A model generated the notes under the pieces. It did no database searches. It worked only from the letters and a program-made list of their open reading frames with translations, and was not told the DNA's origin. This document shows, piece by piece, positions 35,420-47,649 of a DNA stretch of 64,000 nt. The position numbers and the translations under genes are program-made. Numbering within the stretch: position 1 is the first letter of the stretch; the number at the start of each line of letters is the position of its first letter. Source of the stretch: Aselliscus stoliczkanus (taxonomy: Eukaryota; Chordata; Mammalia; Chiroptera; Hipposideridae); NCBI GenBank assembly GCA_033961575.1, contig CM066732.1:111230687-111294686 (forward strand), written 5' to 3'.

Positions 35420-36845
35420 AAGCTCACAACATCTTTCTGACTCGCAGCCTGATCCTCCTTCTTCAGGGGTGGGCTGTGGTCTGATTTCCAGCCTTCCTTT
35501 CCTGGATCCCTGTATTACAGGGACCTGGATTGCCTACCATGTAATCTTCTCCCTCTTTCCTCCAAAAAGAAAATTTAAAATGAAGGATTTATGGATTAAG
35601 TCTCTTTCACTGAATGCAAACCTTCACCTTGCACATTCTAGCATTTTCTGCTCTTCAATATGCCTTCTAATTATTATGCATGGCTGTTAATTATTCAAGA
35701 CATTAGGAGCTGAAGTCAACGCCTGAGAGATCAGCAAGGTTAAACAAGGAAGGAGTTATCACTTCTGTATAGGAAAAATGTTTAGTCAGGGGTGGAGTGA
35801 AGAACATTCCACTGTAACGAATCTTGCGCAATTGAAGGAAAAAAGAGTAATCGAATAGATTAGAAATGAAATCCTTTGTCACTATAATGTAGAGATACAA
35901 CATGAATTATAATCAAAAGGGCCATGTGACTACAAATGCACTAACTTCCTGGTGGAGTAGTTGATACAGTTAGTGTAAAAGAATTTCATGTAATTTGTAA
36001 AGAAATTAAATGTATACCAACAGCTTTCTTCATATGTCAAACACGTTGGCATCCCTGCTTCTCCTAAGTTTTTATTCCTTTGGCTACAGATTCCAATAAA
36101 GAGAGAAGCTGATGGAATTGTAAAACCAGCCCTAAATTCAGGTATGCTTGAGCATACTCAGTATCTAGATATTTCATTTTTTTTTATGTATCTTTTTGGC
36201 ATATATTTCAGTTCCCTAAGCATTCTTTTAGTTTTCATGGTTTTGTTTGTTTTCAGTTAGGTTTCAGGGAAACCACAGTATCCTGAATCATACTACCTCT
36301 CCGTGGCAATGAATTATCAGGTGGGTTTGAGAAAAGAATAATGCACAAATTTATTATAAATGTCATTAATGTCTGTTAAAGGCTTTGTGGTAGAGGAAAA
36401 TGGGTTCATGCTGGAAAAAACTGACATTACTGCTAGAGCAGGGAACACAACTATCTTAGAAGCAAAAGTAACCACTTTCAACTATTACTATGGAATCAGT
36501 TGAGTTGTAGAAACAGTGACATTAAGTGGATGCCAGTACTTTGATGAATTAGGTTAGGTTGTTAAAAAAAAAAAGTAATGATTATTTTAAAGTAAGAAGG
36601 CTGTATAGTTTCTAGTAGACCATCGTGTTTAAATGAATATTTTTCATATGGTGGGAATAACCTCCCCCTTTCTTATAATTAGTTGTTTCACCAAGCTTAG
36701 AAGCCTTTATAGGTAAAATAGTTGAGAGGTAAAAGAAAACGCGAGTCGATTATAGGAATGACCATGTTACACTTGGTTTTCTTCCTATCTTTTAGAATGG
36801 AAGGACCACTCTGAGGAATGACGCTCTTCATTGTAGAAGCTTAGG
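35420..36845. other. Unique non-coding stretch
   Basis: No gene or repeat recognised. AT-rich, with frames at most 73 codons. Confidence 0.5.
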
Positions 36846-36849
36846 GGTT

Positions 36850-37065
36850 CTGTGGGTTGGCTTTAAATCCTGGTTCTGCTTCCCACTAGTTAGTTGTAGG
36901 ACGCTGGGCCTCAGTTTTCACTTCCAGAGTGGGCATAGTAGCAATGGCTTACCTCACGAGATTGTAGTAAAGATTAAATAAATAACACTTATAACGTGCT
37001 TAGCAAAGCATCTAGCACTTAGTAAGGGCTCCATAACTATTACTTAATGTTGAATTGGAGATCAT
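36850..37065 (+). repeat. MIR SINE relic
   Basis: 'GGCTTTAAATCCTGGTTCTG', 'GACGCTGGGCCTCAGTTTTC', 'TACCTCACGAGATTGTAGTA' and 'TAGCACTTAGTAAGGGCTCC' cover nearly the whole MIR. Confidence 0.85.
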
Positions 37066-37104
37066 GGTATGGCACTTATGTACATGTAAGGAGTCAATCT
37101 ACTT

Positions 37105-37315
37105 GGAGCCCTGGCTCAGCTGGATGAGTTGGTAAATTTTTTTCACTTCTGTAAGTTACTGATCTCTCCGATAAACGTTTCTATCTAAAATAGGGGTACA
37201 AGTAGTACAAAGGTCATGGAGCTGATGGGAAGATTAAATGAGACAATGCAGATAAAGCGCTAAACATAATGCCTGGGAAGATTAGACACCCAGCCATTCT
37301 TTAAAGAAGTTTCAC
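37105..37315 (+). repeat. MIR SINE relic
   Basis: A second MIR in the same orientation starts about 40 bases after the first: 'AAGTTACTGATCTCTCCGAT', 'GAAGATTAAATGAGACAATG' and 'TAAAGCGCTAAACATAATGC'. It may be an independent insertion, or the pair may come from a local duplication. The two differ enough to favour the former. Confidence 0.75.
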
Positions 37316-37470
37316 TGAATATTAAAGATAAAATATATGTATGAGTTTTCTTAAATATATAAAAATAAATCTATCAAGTATACCCCAGTACCTGGGAGGC
37401 TAGGCTTTTGTTTTCTCCCTACTAGTATTCATGGATTTTAAAGAGCCATTCATCATCTCAATATACCTTT

Positions 37471-37577
37471 TTTTTTTTTTTTTTTGAGGACCATGTCACC
37501 GGCCCTCATATGTGGGACCAAACCAGGGCCGCTGGCTTCCCAAGCCAGCACTTAACCACCGCGCCACTCGGCTGGCC
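37471..37577 (-). mobile_element. tRNA-derived SINE, short form
   Basis: Minus-strand head GGGCCAGCCGAGTGGCGCGG, then GCTGGCTTGGGAAGCCAG, CCCACATATGAGGGCCGGTG and an A tail (T run at 37471-37488). Target-site duplication CTCAATATACC / CTCAATACACC at 37457-37470 and 37578-37593 with one mismatch. Confidence 0.92.
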
Positions 37578-37599
37578 CTCAATACACCCTTTTGAACCC

Positions 37600-38255
37600 T
37601 TGTTATGAAATGGGAGCACAAATACTTTTTGTCCAAATTCAATTCATGAATCCGAGGTCTACTAACAGAGAAAACTTGAATCAACTGGATGCTCTGATGG
37701 AAACACTTAGCTCAATATCCTCTTTTAACAAAATGGAATTCACAGATCCTCACCATAAACTGTGGGTTTTAATACTATGTGAATCTTCTCTCTTGGCAGA
37801 ACTGACTGGCAGGACCAAGTGTAGTCCATTTTTATCCTAATATGATGAGACAGAAAAATCATGTTAAACTCAGGAGGGCTTGGCTCTCGTTGCCCAGGCT
37901 GAGTCTAAACAAGGCAAAATGTTTCCACACAGTACAGGGGCATTTTTACTTCCTCGGACTGGTTGACCTTTGAAGGGACCAAAGAGGTATTACTCTGGGT
38001 GAGAGTGAGTGGAGAGGAGCAGGAGGGACTGTTTTTAGCACTCAGGGTTAAACCTTCCCCTTTTCCTTTGCTATTGTATGCTTGGATCACAGTATCAGGA
38101 TCCTTTAAGGTCTCTCTAATCCTTTCCTCCTCTCCTACACTTCCAGTTGAGTCTGCTTTCTGGTTGTGAGCTGAAGCTTCTGGAAAGAAGATTCACACAC
38201 TTGGCATTTGTGTTGCAGATTGTTTTCTGTGACTAAGTGTTCCCCTTTCCCCAAG
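37600..38255. other. Unique non-coding stretch
   Basis: No gene or repeat recognised. Longest frame is 82 codons. Confidence 0.5.
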
Positions 38256-38261
38256 TCCCCA

Positions 38262-38345
38262 CCTTCAACTTAGTCCATAAGCTCCTTGAGGGCAAAGAAC
38301 CTGTTGGCACATAGTAGCTCCTCAATAAATGGTTGTTCATCGGTG
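38262..38345 (+). mobile_element. L2 LINE 3' terminus
   Basis: 'CCATAAGCTCCTTGAGGGCA', then 'GGCACATAGTAGCTCCTCAA' and 'TAAATGGTTGTTCAT' is the characteristic L2 end. Confidence 0.8.
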
Positions 38346-38612
38346 AGCTCTCTAGGAGGCCAGCACCTTTTGGACGTGTTATGGTCACATCCTATCTTCA
38401 GCAGGCTTAATGTCTGGGATGGCCAATGGCCTTTGTAAACTAAGGATGAATCCTTGGGCTGTTTTGTGAGCATGAGGCTATCCCCTTTCCCGACTGTTTG
38501 TCAGTGGGTACATGGGATCTGGATGAAAGTCTACTGAAAGAACTTCGGTGTGGCTTCTTCTCAGGTCTATCCTAATGAAACACCCTGCCAGCAACTGAAA
38601 TTATAATTGCTG

Positions 38613-38632
38613 TGAGTCACACCATGAGTCAC
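38613..38632. promoter_or_regulatory. Paired AP-1-like sites
   Basis: Two identical TGAGTCAC octamers lie in the same orientation at 38613-38620 and 38625-38632, 12 bases apart. TGAGTCA is the consensus AP-1 (Jun/Fos) site, and the extra C also suits MAF/NRF2-type half sites. Occupancy is unknown. Confidence 0.4.
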
Positions 38633-38639
38633 ATGGGTT

Positions 38640-41600
38640 GTCACAGCAACCTATTAACTATATAACCAAAGCACCTTCCATTAGCTTTGCCAAGAATGGT
38701 TCCTGAGTTTTCCTGGATTGTGAAAATAATGTGGGTGAGCCCCAAGTTTGGGGTTGCTAAGAGTCTACAATCAAAAGGAATGGCCTCAAGGAAAGGAAAA
38801 GAACATGAGAAAATAAGGTTACTCCAGTTCTTGGATCTCCTGGTAAATGGCAGCAGTTGTGACAAACTGTTGGGTTGGCTTTGTGATATCAACAAATGCC
38901 TAAGGAGAGGAGGTTGAGGCCTCCAAACTAATTTTCTCTAAGCCCAATTCAAAACCGAGTCTCCAGGGGTGAAAAGTGAATACATTAAGCTATTCCACTT
39001 GAAGCGATTGCAATAAACACTTTTTACCGATATGAAGGATTATTTCTCCAAGAACTATTCTGATTTCTTCTAAAATAGTTTTACTATTGAGAACTAAATC
39101 TCTTTATAAATAACATAGTGCTTTAATTTTATATTTGAGGTATTAGCCTGCTGCAGCCAAACATTTGGAAATGTACTAAATTACCTTTTCATGGCAATTT
39201 GTGTGAAAATTAAAATATTTTGGAGGGTTCAGAAGCATATTTCATTGTGCAATCTACTGGGGAAAAGTTAAATTGGATAAACTGACACATTTTCCTGGCT
39301 GCTTACTGAGTAACCTGTAGTTTTTGCATGTTTGTAAGTGCCTGTTTCTGAGTTGGAAAAAAGCAAGCAGAACAGATTTAAACAGGAAGAATAAGGAATA
39401 TACACAAGGATGAGAACAGAAGGAAACGACAATGGTCTGTTGCCTCTGGAAGCAATCCAGGGGCCGACCAGGTGTCTTTTGGATCTGTGATGTGGTGGCT
39501 GGCTTATATAATCCCTAAGGTTATGCCTCTATGATGCTAAACTTCCCGGTAGCTGGAAGGAGCTAAGAGGTTCTCTTGCATTTTTCACCTCCACATTTGT
39601 CATATTCTAACATTTTAGTAACTGCAGAACTATCCAAGTAGAATTACATTAAGAAGTCAGGAGCAAACGGCCGGTCGTCCTTGGCAAATAATAAAAACCA
39701 AGACAGCAGCTGGTTCCAAGAAAAAGATACTTATCCACATGGTGCTATTTCAGCAGGAAAGAGATCAGAACAAACTTGTGAAACACCAAAGCAAAAGCGA
39801 TCTTGAATGTGTCCAATCAAATACAGGTGCTATCTAATCACCACAAAAAAGCGTGCCACGGTGTAAAAGTTCTCTAGCATGTCCGTATCCCCCAAGTAAA
39901 AACTCCCTTTTATGTTCACACACCCAAAACTAACAGTGAAATTTCCTATCAACAATTGAAGAACATAAAAAATATAAGAATTCCTTGACCAATGTGGTCA
40001 TGATGACTTCATACTAGAAGCCCCAAAGCTTTGCTTTTCCCCACAGGTCAAAGTTAATGATAGAAACTAAGGTGTCTGTTTACTTCTCAGGAACTCAGGA
40101 GAATCTGAGCTTTCCAAAGACTATGCTTGGGGATTCCTCTGAAGATATATATATATATATATATATACATATATTTTTTTTTTTTTTTTTAAAGAACTTT
40201 CCGGATAACAAGGTGGCCTAAAATATTATCAGCTGTCACAACTATTAAGGTTCATTTTGTAGTTCTTGCACATCTGACCGGTGAGCTGACACTCTGGTCT
40301 GATAATATATTCTGCCACTATACATGTTAATTTGTAAGTTGAAGAATCTCTCTGTGCAGGCAGTTAGGAAACCCAGATTGAAAGCGCTAATGTGGGGTGA
40401 CTTCAGCTGTCGACGATTATGTAGTCAAACCTTGACCAAGGTTTCCAGAAACCCTGGCTAAAAATGGAAGTCGTGAGACAGTACAAAAAATGAATTTATA
40501 CACTTCACTGATAGTGAAACTTTTTGAAGAACAGATGTCAAGAGGAGCTAGAATTTAACATCTTAAGAAAACTTATAAGCAAGTTAGGACAGTCCAGTGT
40601 TCAAGAAAAATCAGACAGATGAGAAAGAAGTCATTCGTATCACTGTTAATAAAGAAAGAATCGATTGATTTTCTTCCTCCTCATAAGTTGTGGGCCCTGT
40701 AGGGATGCTAAGATCAGAAATATGATGGGTTGTCTGCTCAGTTTGGTGACAAAAACAATCTCCACGTTTCAGTAACACGCAGGTTGGACAATTCAATTTC
40801 TTCTTGGTTTGCGCAAAATTTTGTGTCAAGTGTCTATGCAGGTGCTATTCTTCCCAACTTGATTGGGCCATTTTATATTGAAAGTAAATCATGAAAGTAA
40901 ACATCAACCAAAAAAATAAAACCAAGATGATTTCTGTTCTAAATCTTTGTCAATTTAATATTTGTATTACATGAAGGGAGCTTTATTTTAAGTCTTTCTA
41001 CATTTACTTAATGCTGAATGCATAAGAATTTCCCTGCTTATTTTCCTAGTTAGAAAGGCAATCAAATTATACCCACTTGGGCTATATCTTGATTCTGTTT
41101 TAAAGTAGGTATATAGCTGATGGAGGTAAGCCTTTGCTACAAGGCCAACCTGGTTATATTATGCCTCTTAGTGAAAATCCAATTTTTCCTCACCAGCCAC
41201 TATTCTCATGCTGTCACCTAAATCCTGTCATGAATTGAAATCCAACCACAGGTTATTGTTTCTGTAATAGACCAATGAAATTATTCTCAGCGATGACAAT
41301 TCCTTGAAGGTCCTTATGGGCAGTCCGCATATTAACTGACATCTATGGTCTCTGTCTCATTGGATACAAAGAATACCCAATGTAACTGAACTAGTGGTTT
41401 TGTCCACGTATCCAAGAGCCAAGTCATAATGCAAATAGTTAGTGGCTTTCCGTATATTGCCAGGTGGCCGGGAGTCCATACCCCAATCCACCATAAACAA
41501 TAGGCACAATCATCCGCTCCTGTTCGGGAGAGGCCCAGGACTGAGCTAGCAGAAAGACTGAATTACTTACCACCTCTAGAGTGGGTCCCTCCAGGCCAGG

Positions 41601-41970
41601 GACGAGCTCATGGGCAAGGCTGTGCAAGGAAGCGCTCTGTACCATGCCTGCCCTGCGGATATACAGAGGACTTCAGTCTCCTGTACTGTCAATCTCTTAG
41701 TCATCATGAGCTCAATTATGCACCGACAACAGCAAGAACAACAACAACGACGATGACAAAACAACCCCCAAAAAACTAAGGGCCACAGACTACCCTGATG
41801 GATGGACAGCCAACTGGAACTGTGCATTGAAGGATGGAGGAGCTGTCCTGACCACGTGTCCATCGCAGGCCTTTACATCTTTCCTCAGACAAACATTCCA
41901 TTGAAGCCCATGGGAGAGCCATGTGGAGAGACTGCAAGACTGGGCCCTAAAAGTCAGGCAACCACCAAAT
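38640..41970. other. Unique non-coding stretch
   Basis: AT-rich, without recognisable genes. A (TA)n plus T-run tract lies at 40145-40190. The segment 38960-39310 is unique, free of simple repeats and could be conserved non-coding sequence. From about 41060 an unassigned block begins, discussed in the findings. Confidence 0.45.
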
Positions 41971-41975
41971 TTGGT

Positions 41976-42032
41976 GTTTGTTTTTCTTTTTGTTTTGGTT
42001 GTTTTTTTGTTTTGTTTTGTTTTGTTTTGCTT
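41976..42032. repeat. (TTTTG)n-type low-complexity tract
   Basis: T-rich run with regular G every fifth base over its right half, giving poly-Phe/Val frames on the plus strand and Lys/Thr/Asn-rich frames on the minus. Confidence 0.85.
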
Positions 42033-42039
42033 TTTCTGT

Positions 42040-44870
42040 TTGCTACAAATACGGATAGACAGACAGACAAACCCAAGAGCAGGTTTCAAGAATCAACTGA
42101 GGCACAAGATAAACTGCGTTGATGTTACACAGATATTTTTCACCCAAATATGTCACATGAAATCAAAAATTTTGAAAGAGTAATTAGGAGAAATTTGGGG
42201 ACACGTCTTTGTCCGCCCTAAATTGTGCCATAAATATCTCCACTGCTTGCCTTAGAAGTGCCCAAACACATCTCATAGGTAGCACATATCTGTGGTCTAC
42301 AATATGTATCTAATTCTAATGACACTATTAAAGTCTAAATATGCTGGTCAAGTACAGTGAAAGTTGACTGCCTGCATCAATGACGTATTAGTTTCACCCT
42401 GAGGTTCAAAGCACAGTCAAACATCACTGCTCAGATTGCAAATCACAACATTTCACATTGACGTGAGTTTGTAAACTAATGGTACAGTTTGAATGAAGGC
42501 AATTGATGAAAGCAGTTGAACCTGAGAAGTGGGAATGAATACAGAGTGTAAATCCAGCACACATTTCCACAGCAAACCACTGATGCCATTAACCAGGGCC
42601 CTTGAGGCCACACTCATGGAGGCACAACGGCGCCTATATTCCCAGTTGGTATCTCGACTCCACAGACACAAGTACAAGATGACCTAAATCATGAACTAGT
42701 GGTGAGGCAAAGGGAGACCAAAGTTTAAATGAAATCAAGGTGATGTTTCCTAGAAACATACCAACTCTTCCAAGAAGGATCCAGAGTAGGGGTGATCAGT
42801 AAGTTATTAAATGATCCTCCTGGCTAGATTTTATGATTTTTCTACAGCCCAATGGCTTAAATCGCTAGAATTCATCAGAATATGGCTAGACTCTCTATAA
42901 CACAGACTCAGTACAAACAGGTGGAAATGTACCACTTCCGACCACTACAGGTAGAAAAGTATGACCTCTGTTGACCATGGATCACAGCTGAAACATTAGT
43001 TTATACTTGAAGGGTCACAGCAGCCAGACATACGCGAATTCCAACTCTTCAGAAAACTTGGGACAAAAAAAAAATGCATTACTTACATGTATGTGTCTTC
43101 TTCGTTACTGAGATACCTAGAAGAGAGGAAATAATGACAAAGGTAAGAAAGCGTCCTATGTTTGCTTCTTGTACATCATTCAGTGTACTCACAAACACAT
43201 TGTGTTCAGATAGTGATGTAAAAGCAAGAGTGGTCTTATTCTTACATGGTCGCAGCTCTGGATCTACTCCAGAGTAATGCAACCACAAATGATGGGGACA
43301 GTGAGCATCACCTACTGGTTTAAGAGGTTCTGTGGTAAATAGAAGTAGCATGGATAGTAATTAAACAGGGTGAGAGAAGACACTTATTTTTTATTTTAAA
43401 TAGGGGAGGTGATCATGTTTATAGGCAGAGTGGGAAAGATTTAAGGCACAAGAGAGTGATGCCAACCTATTCAGATGAGAGTCAGCTGAGCAACAGAGTA
43501 ATTAGTTTGCTATGGCCATTGATTCTGTGTTTACTTTTTAATGAAGATGACTCTTCCTGCTTGCATGAAGTATACTTTTTAATGGTGAGGGAAAAATACA
43601 CCCACAAAATGTACCTATCTATCCCTGCTCGTTAAGGTCTAAAGGGGAATGAATGACTGCCACTTCTCTGTAAATGGCATCAAAAGGAACACAGGCTATA
43701 TGAAAACATGAGGGATTCATGAGTCAGCACCCTGACGTTTCCAAGATGATTTACAGAGAGCAGGTGACGAATGAAACTAAGCGACATTCAGCACGTAAGA
43801 CCACATAAAGATAATAGGAACGCATGCTGCAGAGCAAACAGTATTAGTTCTCTTCCCAAAGTACTCCATTTTGAACTCTTTCTGCTTCATTCTTCTTGGG
43901 GGATATTCTTGAGACCAAATAGGCTCCAAGTCATAAAACGCTTGAAAACTTTTAGCCTGTGACTAAGAACTGTGGTAAACCTTGACTTTTTTTTCCTTTC
44001 AAGTTATTAAGAGCACTATTTAACCCTCCTCTGGAAAGTAAAAGTTGTGAAAAATTTGGCACCCCCATCAGACCTATTACTTAGCTATGGAACATATCGT
44101 ACAAGGAAGAAATCTGTTATGAAAATCCATGGTAGACATTTTTTAAAAAAGTGAGTTCCAAAGTTGTATGCCAAGACCAAAATCACACACTTGTTCCCCC
44201 CACAACTTTCCAAAGGACTTATTTAGGGAAGCTGAAATTACATAGCCCAACTCAAAAATTCTTTTTTCCCCCCCTTTTTATTGAGGAAAACTAAACTATT
44301 GTTTTTCATCGTGTTTGTGTTGGCTTCACAAAGTGAAGTTAGAACCTTCCGCAAAGAGCCTTGAAGGCTCTCTCACATGGGAACTCAAAAAGCGTTCCAG
44401 AATTTTTTGAAACAAGCTGGATCATGGGAAGGGAACTTCCCACAACAGCAACAGTGAGTCAAGTTTAAAATCTGAACACAATTTGCAACTCCAGCTCATG
44501 ACACCAGCACCAATAAATTGATATATTAGTGCTCTTTCAGCATTATGAGAGCTCTATGTGTACTTTCCTTAGGAAATAATACTTTCTGTAAAATCACTTT
44601 GAAGAGAAAGTGCTTATGCTGTCACTCCTGATTATTCAGAACCTGCACTCAATTGGATTTAACACAGCCCCAAACAGGCCTATCTATATTCGCTGAGTGT
44701 GGAACTATTTTCTCCTGACATCCAAAGGCCTGATGAAAATACCACTGCTTTGACTTTTCTCCTTAAATTTATTATACAGCGTGATGCAGTGTTCTCATCA
44801 AATATTTTCATGATGATTACATTGATAATAGATTTTGAAAATCTTTCCAGGAAAGCTGCCTGATCCTTGA
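42040..44870. other. Unassigned non-coding stretch
   Basis: No repeat family recognised. The most protein-like frame is 43079-43351 (-, 90 codons) with the segment HNVFVSTLNDVQEANIGRFL. It lacks any domain I know. A processed-pseudogene or retroviral origin is possible but unsupported. Confidence 0.4.
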
Positions 44871-44873
44871 GAT

Positions 44874-44874
<1 letters not shown>

Positions 44875-44931
<57 letters not shown>
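44875..44931. repeat. (GCA)19 / CAG trinucleotide repeat
   Basis: 57 bases of uninterrupted GCA units. The minus-strand frame across it (44798-44983) encodes poly-Leu. There is no open plus-strand frame, so a coding polyglutamine tract is not supported. Confidence 0.97.
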
Positions 44932-45061
44932 CGGAGCTAAGACTCCTCAGAACAGTTTTTAGGAGAACGCTTGGCTTCAGCACCAGCAGAATCTCAGTCC
45001 CTCAGTTTTGTTTCACTGCTGAGGAGTGACCAATAGAAATAACTGGGGGATATACCTAGAT

Positions 45062-45189
45062 TAGAGTGGCCAGATTTAGCAGATAAAAAACAGGATATCC
45101 AGTTAAATTTGAATTTCAGATACCAATTTGTTGTTTATCTGAAGTTCAAATTTAACGGGGCAGCCTCGATTTTATCTGGTAACCCTAAC
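45062..45189. mobile_element. MER53-like palindromic MITE
   Basis: A left arm running AGAGTGGCCAGATTTAGCAG, GATATCCAGTTAAATTTGAA, TTTCAGATA is mirrored by a right arm TTTATCTGAAGTTCAAATTT, AACGGGGCAGCC, TTATCTGGTAACCCTAA. Together they form an imperfect inverted repeat of about 128 bp, and the transcript would fold into a long hairpin. The sequence matches, from memory, MER53, a non-autonomous DNA transposon with TA-type target sites. Confidence 0.75.
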
Positions 45190-45194
45190 CTACA

Positions 45195-45605
45195 CAAATA
45201 TAATGTAAATTGTATCTATTATATACAATGACTACACCAATCAATTAATAAACACATTTTTATGGAGAAAGGATTAAAAACCAACCTCTCTCACGAAAGC
45301 AATATATACATATTTTTAAAGTATATTACAATTCCTAATTATGGAGATAGGACTGTGCATAATATTTATTTTCATTTTTTACTTCATAGCCATTATGAAG
45401 ACAAAATTCTGTTTTCCTACAAAAGCAAACAAATGAAAATAATGTGAACACACAAAAGACAAATTTAATGGAACGATCAGAAAATGTATTGGCATTCCTT
45501 CTGTCTCCTCTCCCCAAAATTCGCAATTGTGATCACACTAACAACTTGAATTTGTGTCACTGCTTTCTCTATAGAAGCCCTGATGCTTCATAGTACTGAC
45601 TCCAT
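45195..45605. other. Unique non-coding stretch
   Basis: AT-rich, nothing recognised. Confidence 0.5.
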
Positions 45606-45611
45606 AGAAAT

Positions 45612-45624
45612 GGGGGGGGGGGGG
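45612..45624. repeat. G13 homopolymer
   Basis: Thirteen consecutive G on the plus strand immediately before a minus-strand MIR. Confidence 0.9.
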
Positions 45625-45634
45625 AAGCAAAAAA

Positions 45635-45765
45635 CATGCTTCTCATTTTACAGATGGGCCCACTGAGGCTCAGAGAAGTTTTTCATTAGTGCACTAAAAA
45701 GTTTCTGTAGTAAGTTAATAACTGACTGGAAGTGCATCCATGGCATGTATTTGGAAAACCCTGGT
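45635..45765 (-). repeat. MIR SINE relic
   Basis: 'TCATTTTACAGATGGGCCCA' then 'CTGAGGCTCAGAGAAGTTTT' is the reverse MIR core. Confidence 0.8.
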
Positions 45766-45769
45766 ACAG

Positions 45770-46315
45770 ATAGTGCCTCTCAAAAGAGTAAATATTTAAA
45801 AAAACAAAAAACAAACAAATAATGACAAAAGATTTACTCCCTGGAGCATACCACTCAGCAGGCAGCTCTGCAAATATTCTAACCTACAGCGTCCTGTCCC
45901 TCTGCCTGTCTAAACCACGAAGCCCTTCCAGGGCTTGGGTGAGAGAGACAGTCAAACAGAGAGGCCTGTGTGCCCTGTTTGCGACCAGCGACCCTTTCTT
46001 CACCCTTAAATGGGGTGGGGTGAGTCTTCCCTTTTGCTGCTCATTTTCCCAGAGTTGCAAGCTTCCTGTCTGTCCACCATAGAACTCACCCTTCATGGAC
46101 TGCAACCGTCATACGTTGCCCAGATCCTTAAGTGGAAGGGGACAGACTTACCCAAACCTAAAGTTACCAGCAGCTGTACCAGCTCTGAACCAAGAAATTT
46201 TTGGGAACTAGGTTTTCTAAAGATAAAAGTTGATGAGTATTTAGGAGGCAAATAGCTCTAACTCTACCCAGGAGTAGAAAAAAGTAAGCTTTTAAAAGGC
46301 AGCTCTTAAGATAAC
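45770..46315. other. Unique non-coding stretch
   Basis: No supported feature. Short frames on both strands (86 and 73 codons) overlap each other. Confidence 0.5.
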
Positions 46316-46319
46316 AGGG

Positions 46320-46570
46320 TTTGCAGTGAAGCTACCTGAGCTTGCATTCTTAGCCTTTCCACTCTCCTGCCTCTTGGCTGAGAGACCTTGAGCAAGTTGT
46401 TTAACTTCTCTGGGCCTGAATGAATTTCCTATGCTTTACAATTTCAAAACAGTATATTATACATATTATAATCATAATAATACTCAAAAGACTGTTGTGA
46501 AAATTAAAATGAAATAAAGATGTGTAAAGAGCTTTACAAACTAGGAGGCGATATAAATGTTAATTATGCA
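46320..46570 (+). repeat. MIR SINE relic
   Basis: 'GAGCTTGCATTCTTAGCCTT', 'GAGACCTTGAGCAAGTTGTT' and 'TAACTTCTCTGGGCCTGAAT', then an AT-rich insertion and 'AAGACTGTTGTGAAAATTAA', 'GTGTAAAGAGCTTTACAAAC' span most of MIR. Confidence 0.85.
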
Positions 46571-46574
46571 CTGA

Positions 46575-47120
46575 CAAATGGCAGGCAACACACACAGGCT
46601 TATTTTAACAGTTGAATTAGAATGTTCTACTGAAATATAAGCCCTTGCTACTCATGATGTCTCTGGGTTTCACACTGACTCATGTCCCAGGGCTCTGGTT
46701 TTGAAACCAATGCTCTGACTTCAAAATTCATCTTCGATGGAGGAGAGCATGAGGCAGAGAACCAAGTTCCTAAAAGCAAGCACGCTCTATTCTAGACCCT
46801 GAACTCCACTGGAGTCTTTCCTCTCTGAAATCAAGGAAAGCTACATGCCCACTGGCAAATGAGCCAAGTGGCTGCTGACCAGCATGGGCGAAGGACTTTG
46901 CTCACCACCACCAAAGGGCGTCACACCAAAGCCAGCTGTTGTGAAGGTTTTGATTCACTCCTAAATGCCTGGGAAGGACACCAAGATCCTTCCCCCGAGA
47001 TTCGCAAACAGGCCACGGAACTGGGTAATGTCCTCTACAAAGCTGGGACTCCAGGAGTTTTGTGGGAGAGCAATGGGGTGGAATCACTTTCTTCTAAATG
47101 CAAAATGCTCCCATACCTTG
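46575..47120. other. Unique stretch with one longer open frame
   Basis: A 121-codon frame (46859-47224, +) starts here, but its last third is MIR sequence and no domain is visible, so it is not called as a gene. Confidence 0.5.
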
Positions 47121-47124
47121 AGCC

Positions 47125-47225
47125 AAAAGTGAACTCGCTGGATGACTTGGGCAAGTCACTTAACTTCTCTGGGCCTCAGTTTTCTTACCTGTGGAATGAG
47201 GTAGTTGAATTCCATGATCCTTAAT
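47125..47225 (+). repeat. MIR SINE relic
   Basis: 'GATGACTTGGGCAAGTCACT', 'TAACTTCTCTGGGCCTCAGT' and 'TTTCTTACCTGTGGAATGAG' are a low-divergence MIR core. Confidence 0.9.
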
Positions 47226-47536
47226 TTCCCTTCCAGTTCACTGATCAATGGCTTCTTGTCCTGCTTTCTAGCTATCAAACCAAACATCTTTCTAAGCAAC
47301 AGGCTGCCAGATCTATTTCTCGCTGTACAAAATCTAATGTAGCTCACAATCAAAGGTAACCACCTGAAACTTTTTCCTTTTTGCCTTTAAATCCAAAGAA
47401 GAAAGAAGGCAGTACCCACAAAAGGTTATATAAGTAAAAGATACACTTCTTTTGGGTGATATTTTAAAATTATCTGGGCTAGAGAAAAATGGTACCTTTT
47501 GATAAAGTTGCAAGACTCCTTATATTTCACCCAGAC

Positions 47537-47645
<109 letters not shown>

Positions 47646-47649
47646 ATTT

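Noticed and set aside
44798..44983. Poly-Leu frame or coding polyglutamine tract
   Set aside because: The Leu run is the reverse reading of (CAG)19, and the plus-strand glutamine frame is not open beyond the repeat.
46859..47224. 121-codon plus-strand frame
   Set aside because: Its C-terminal third is MIR sequence.
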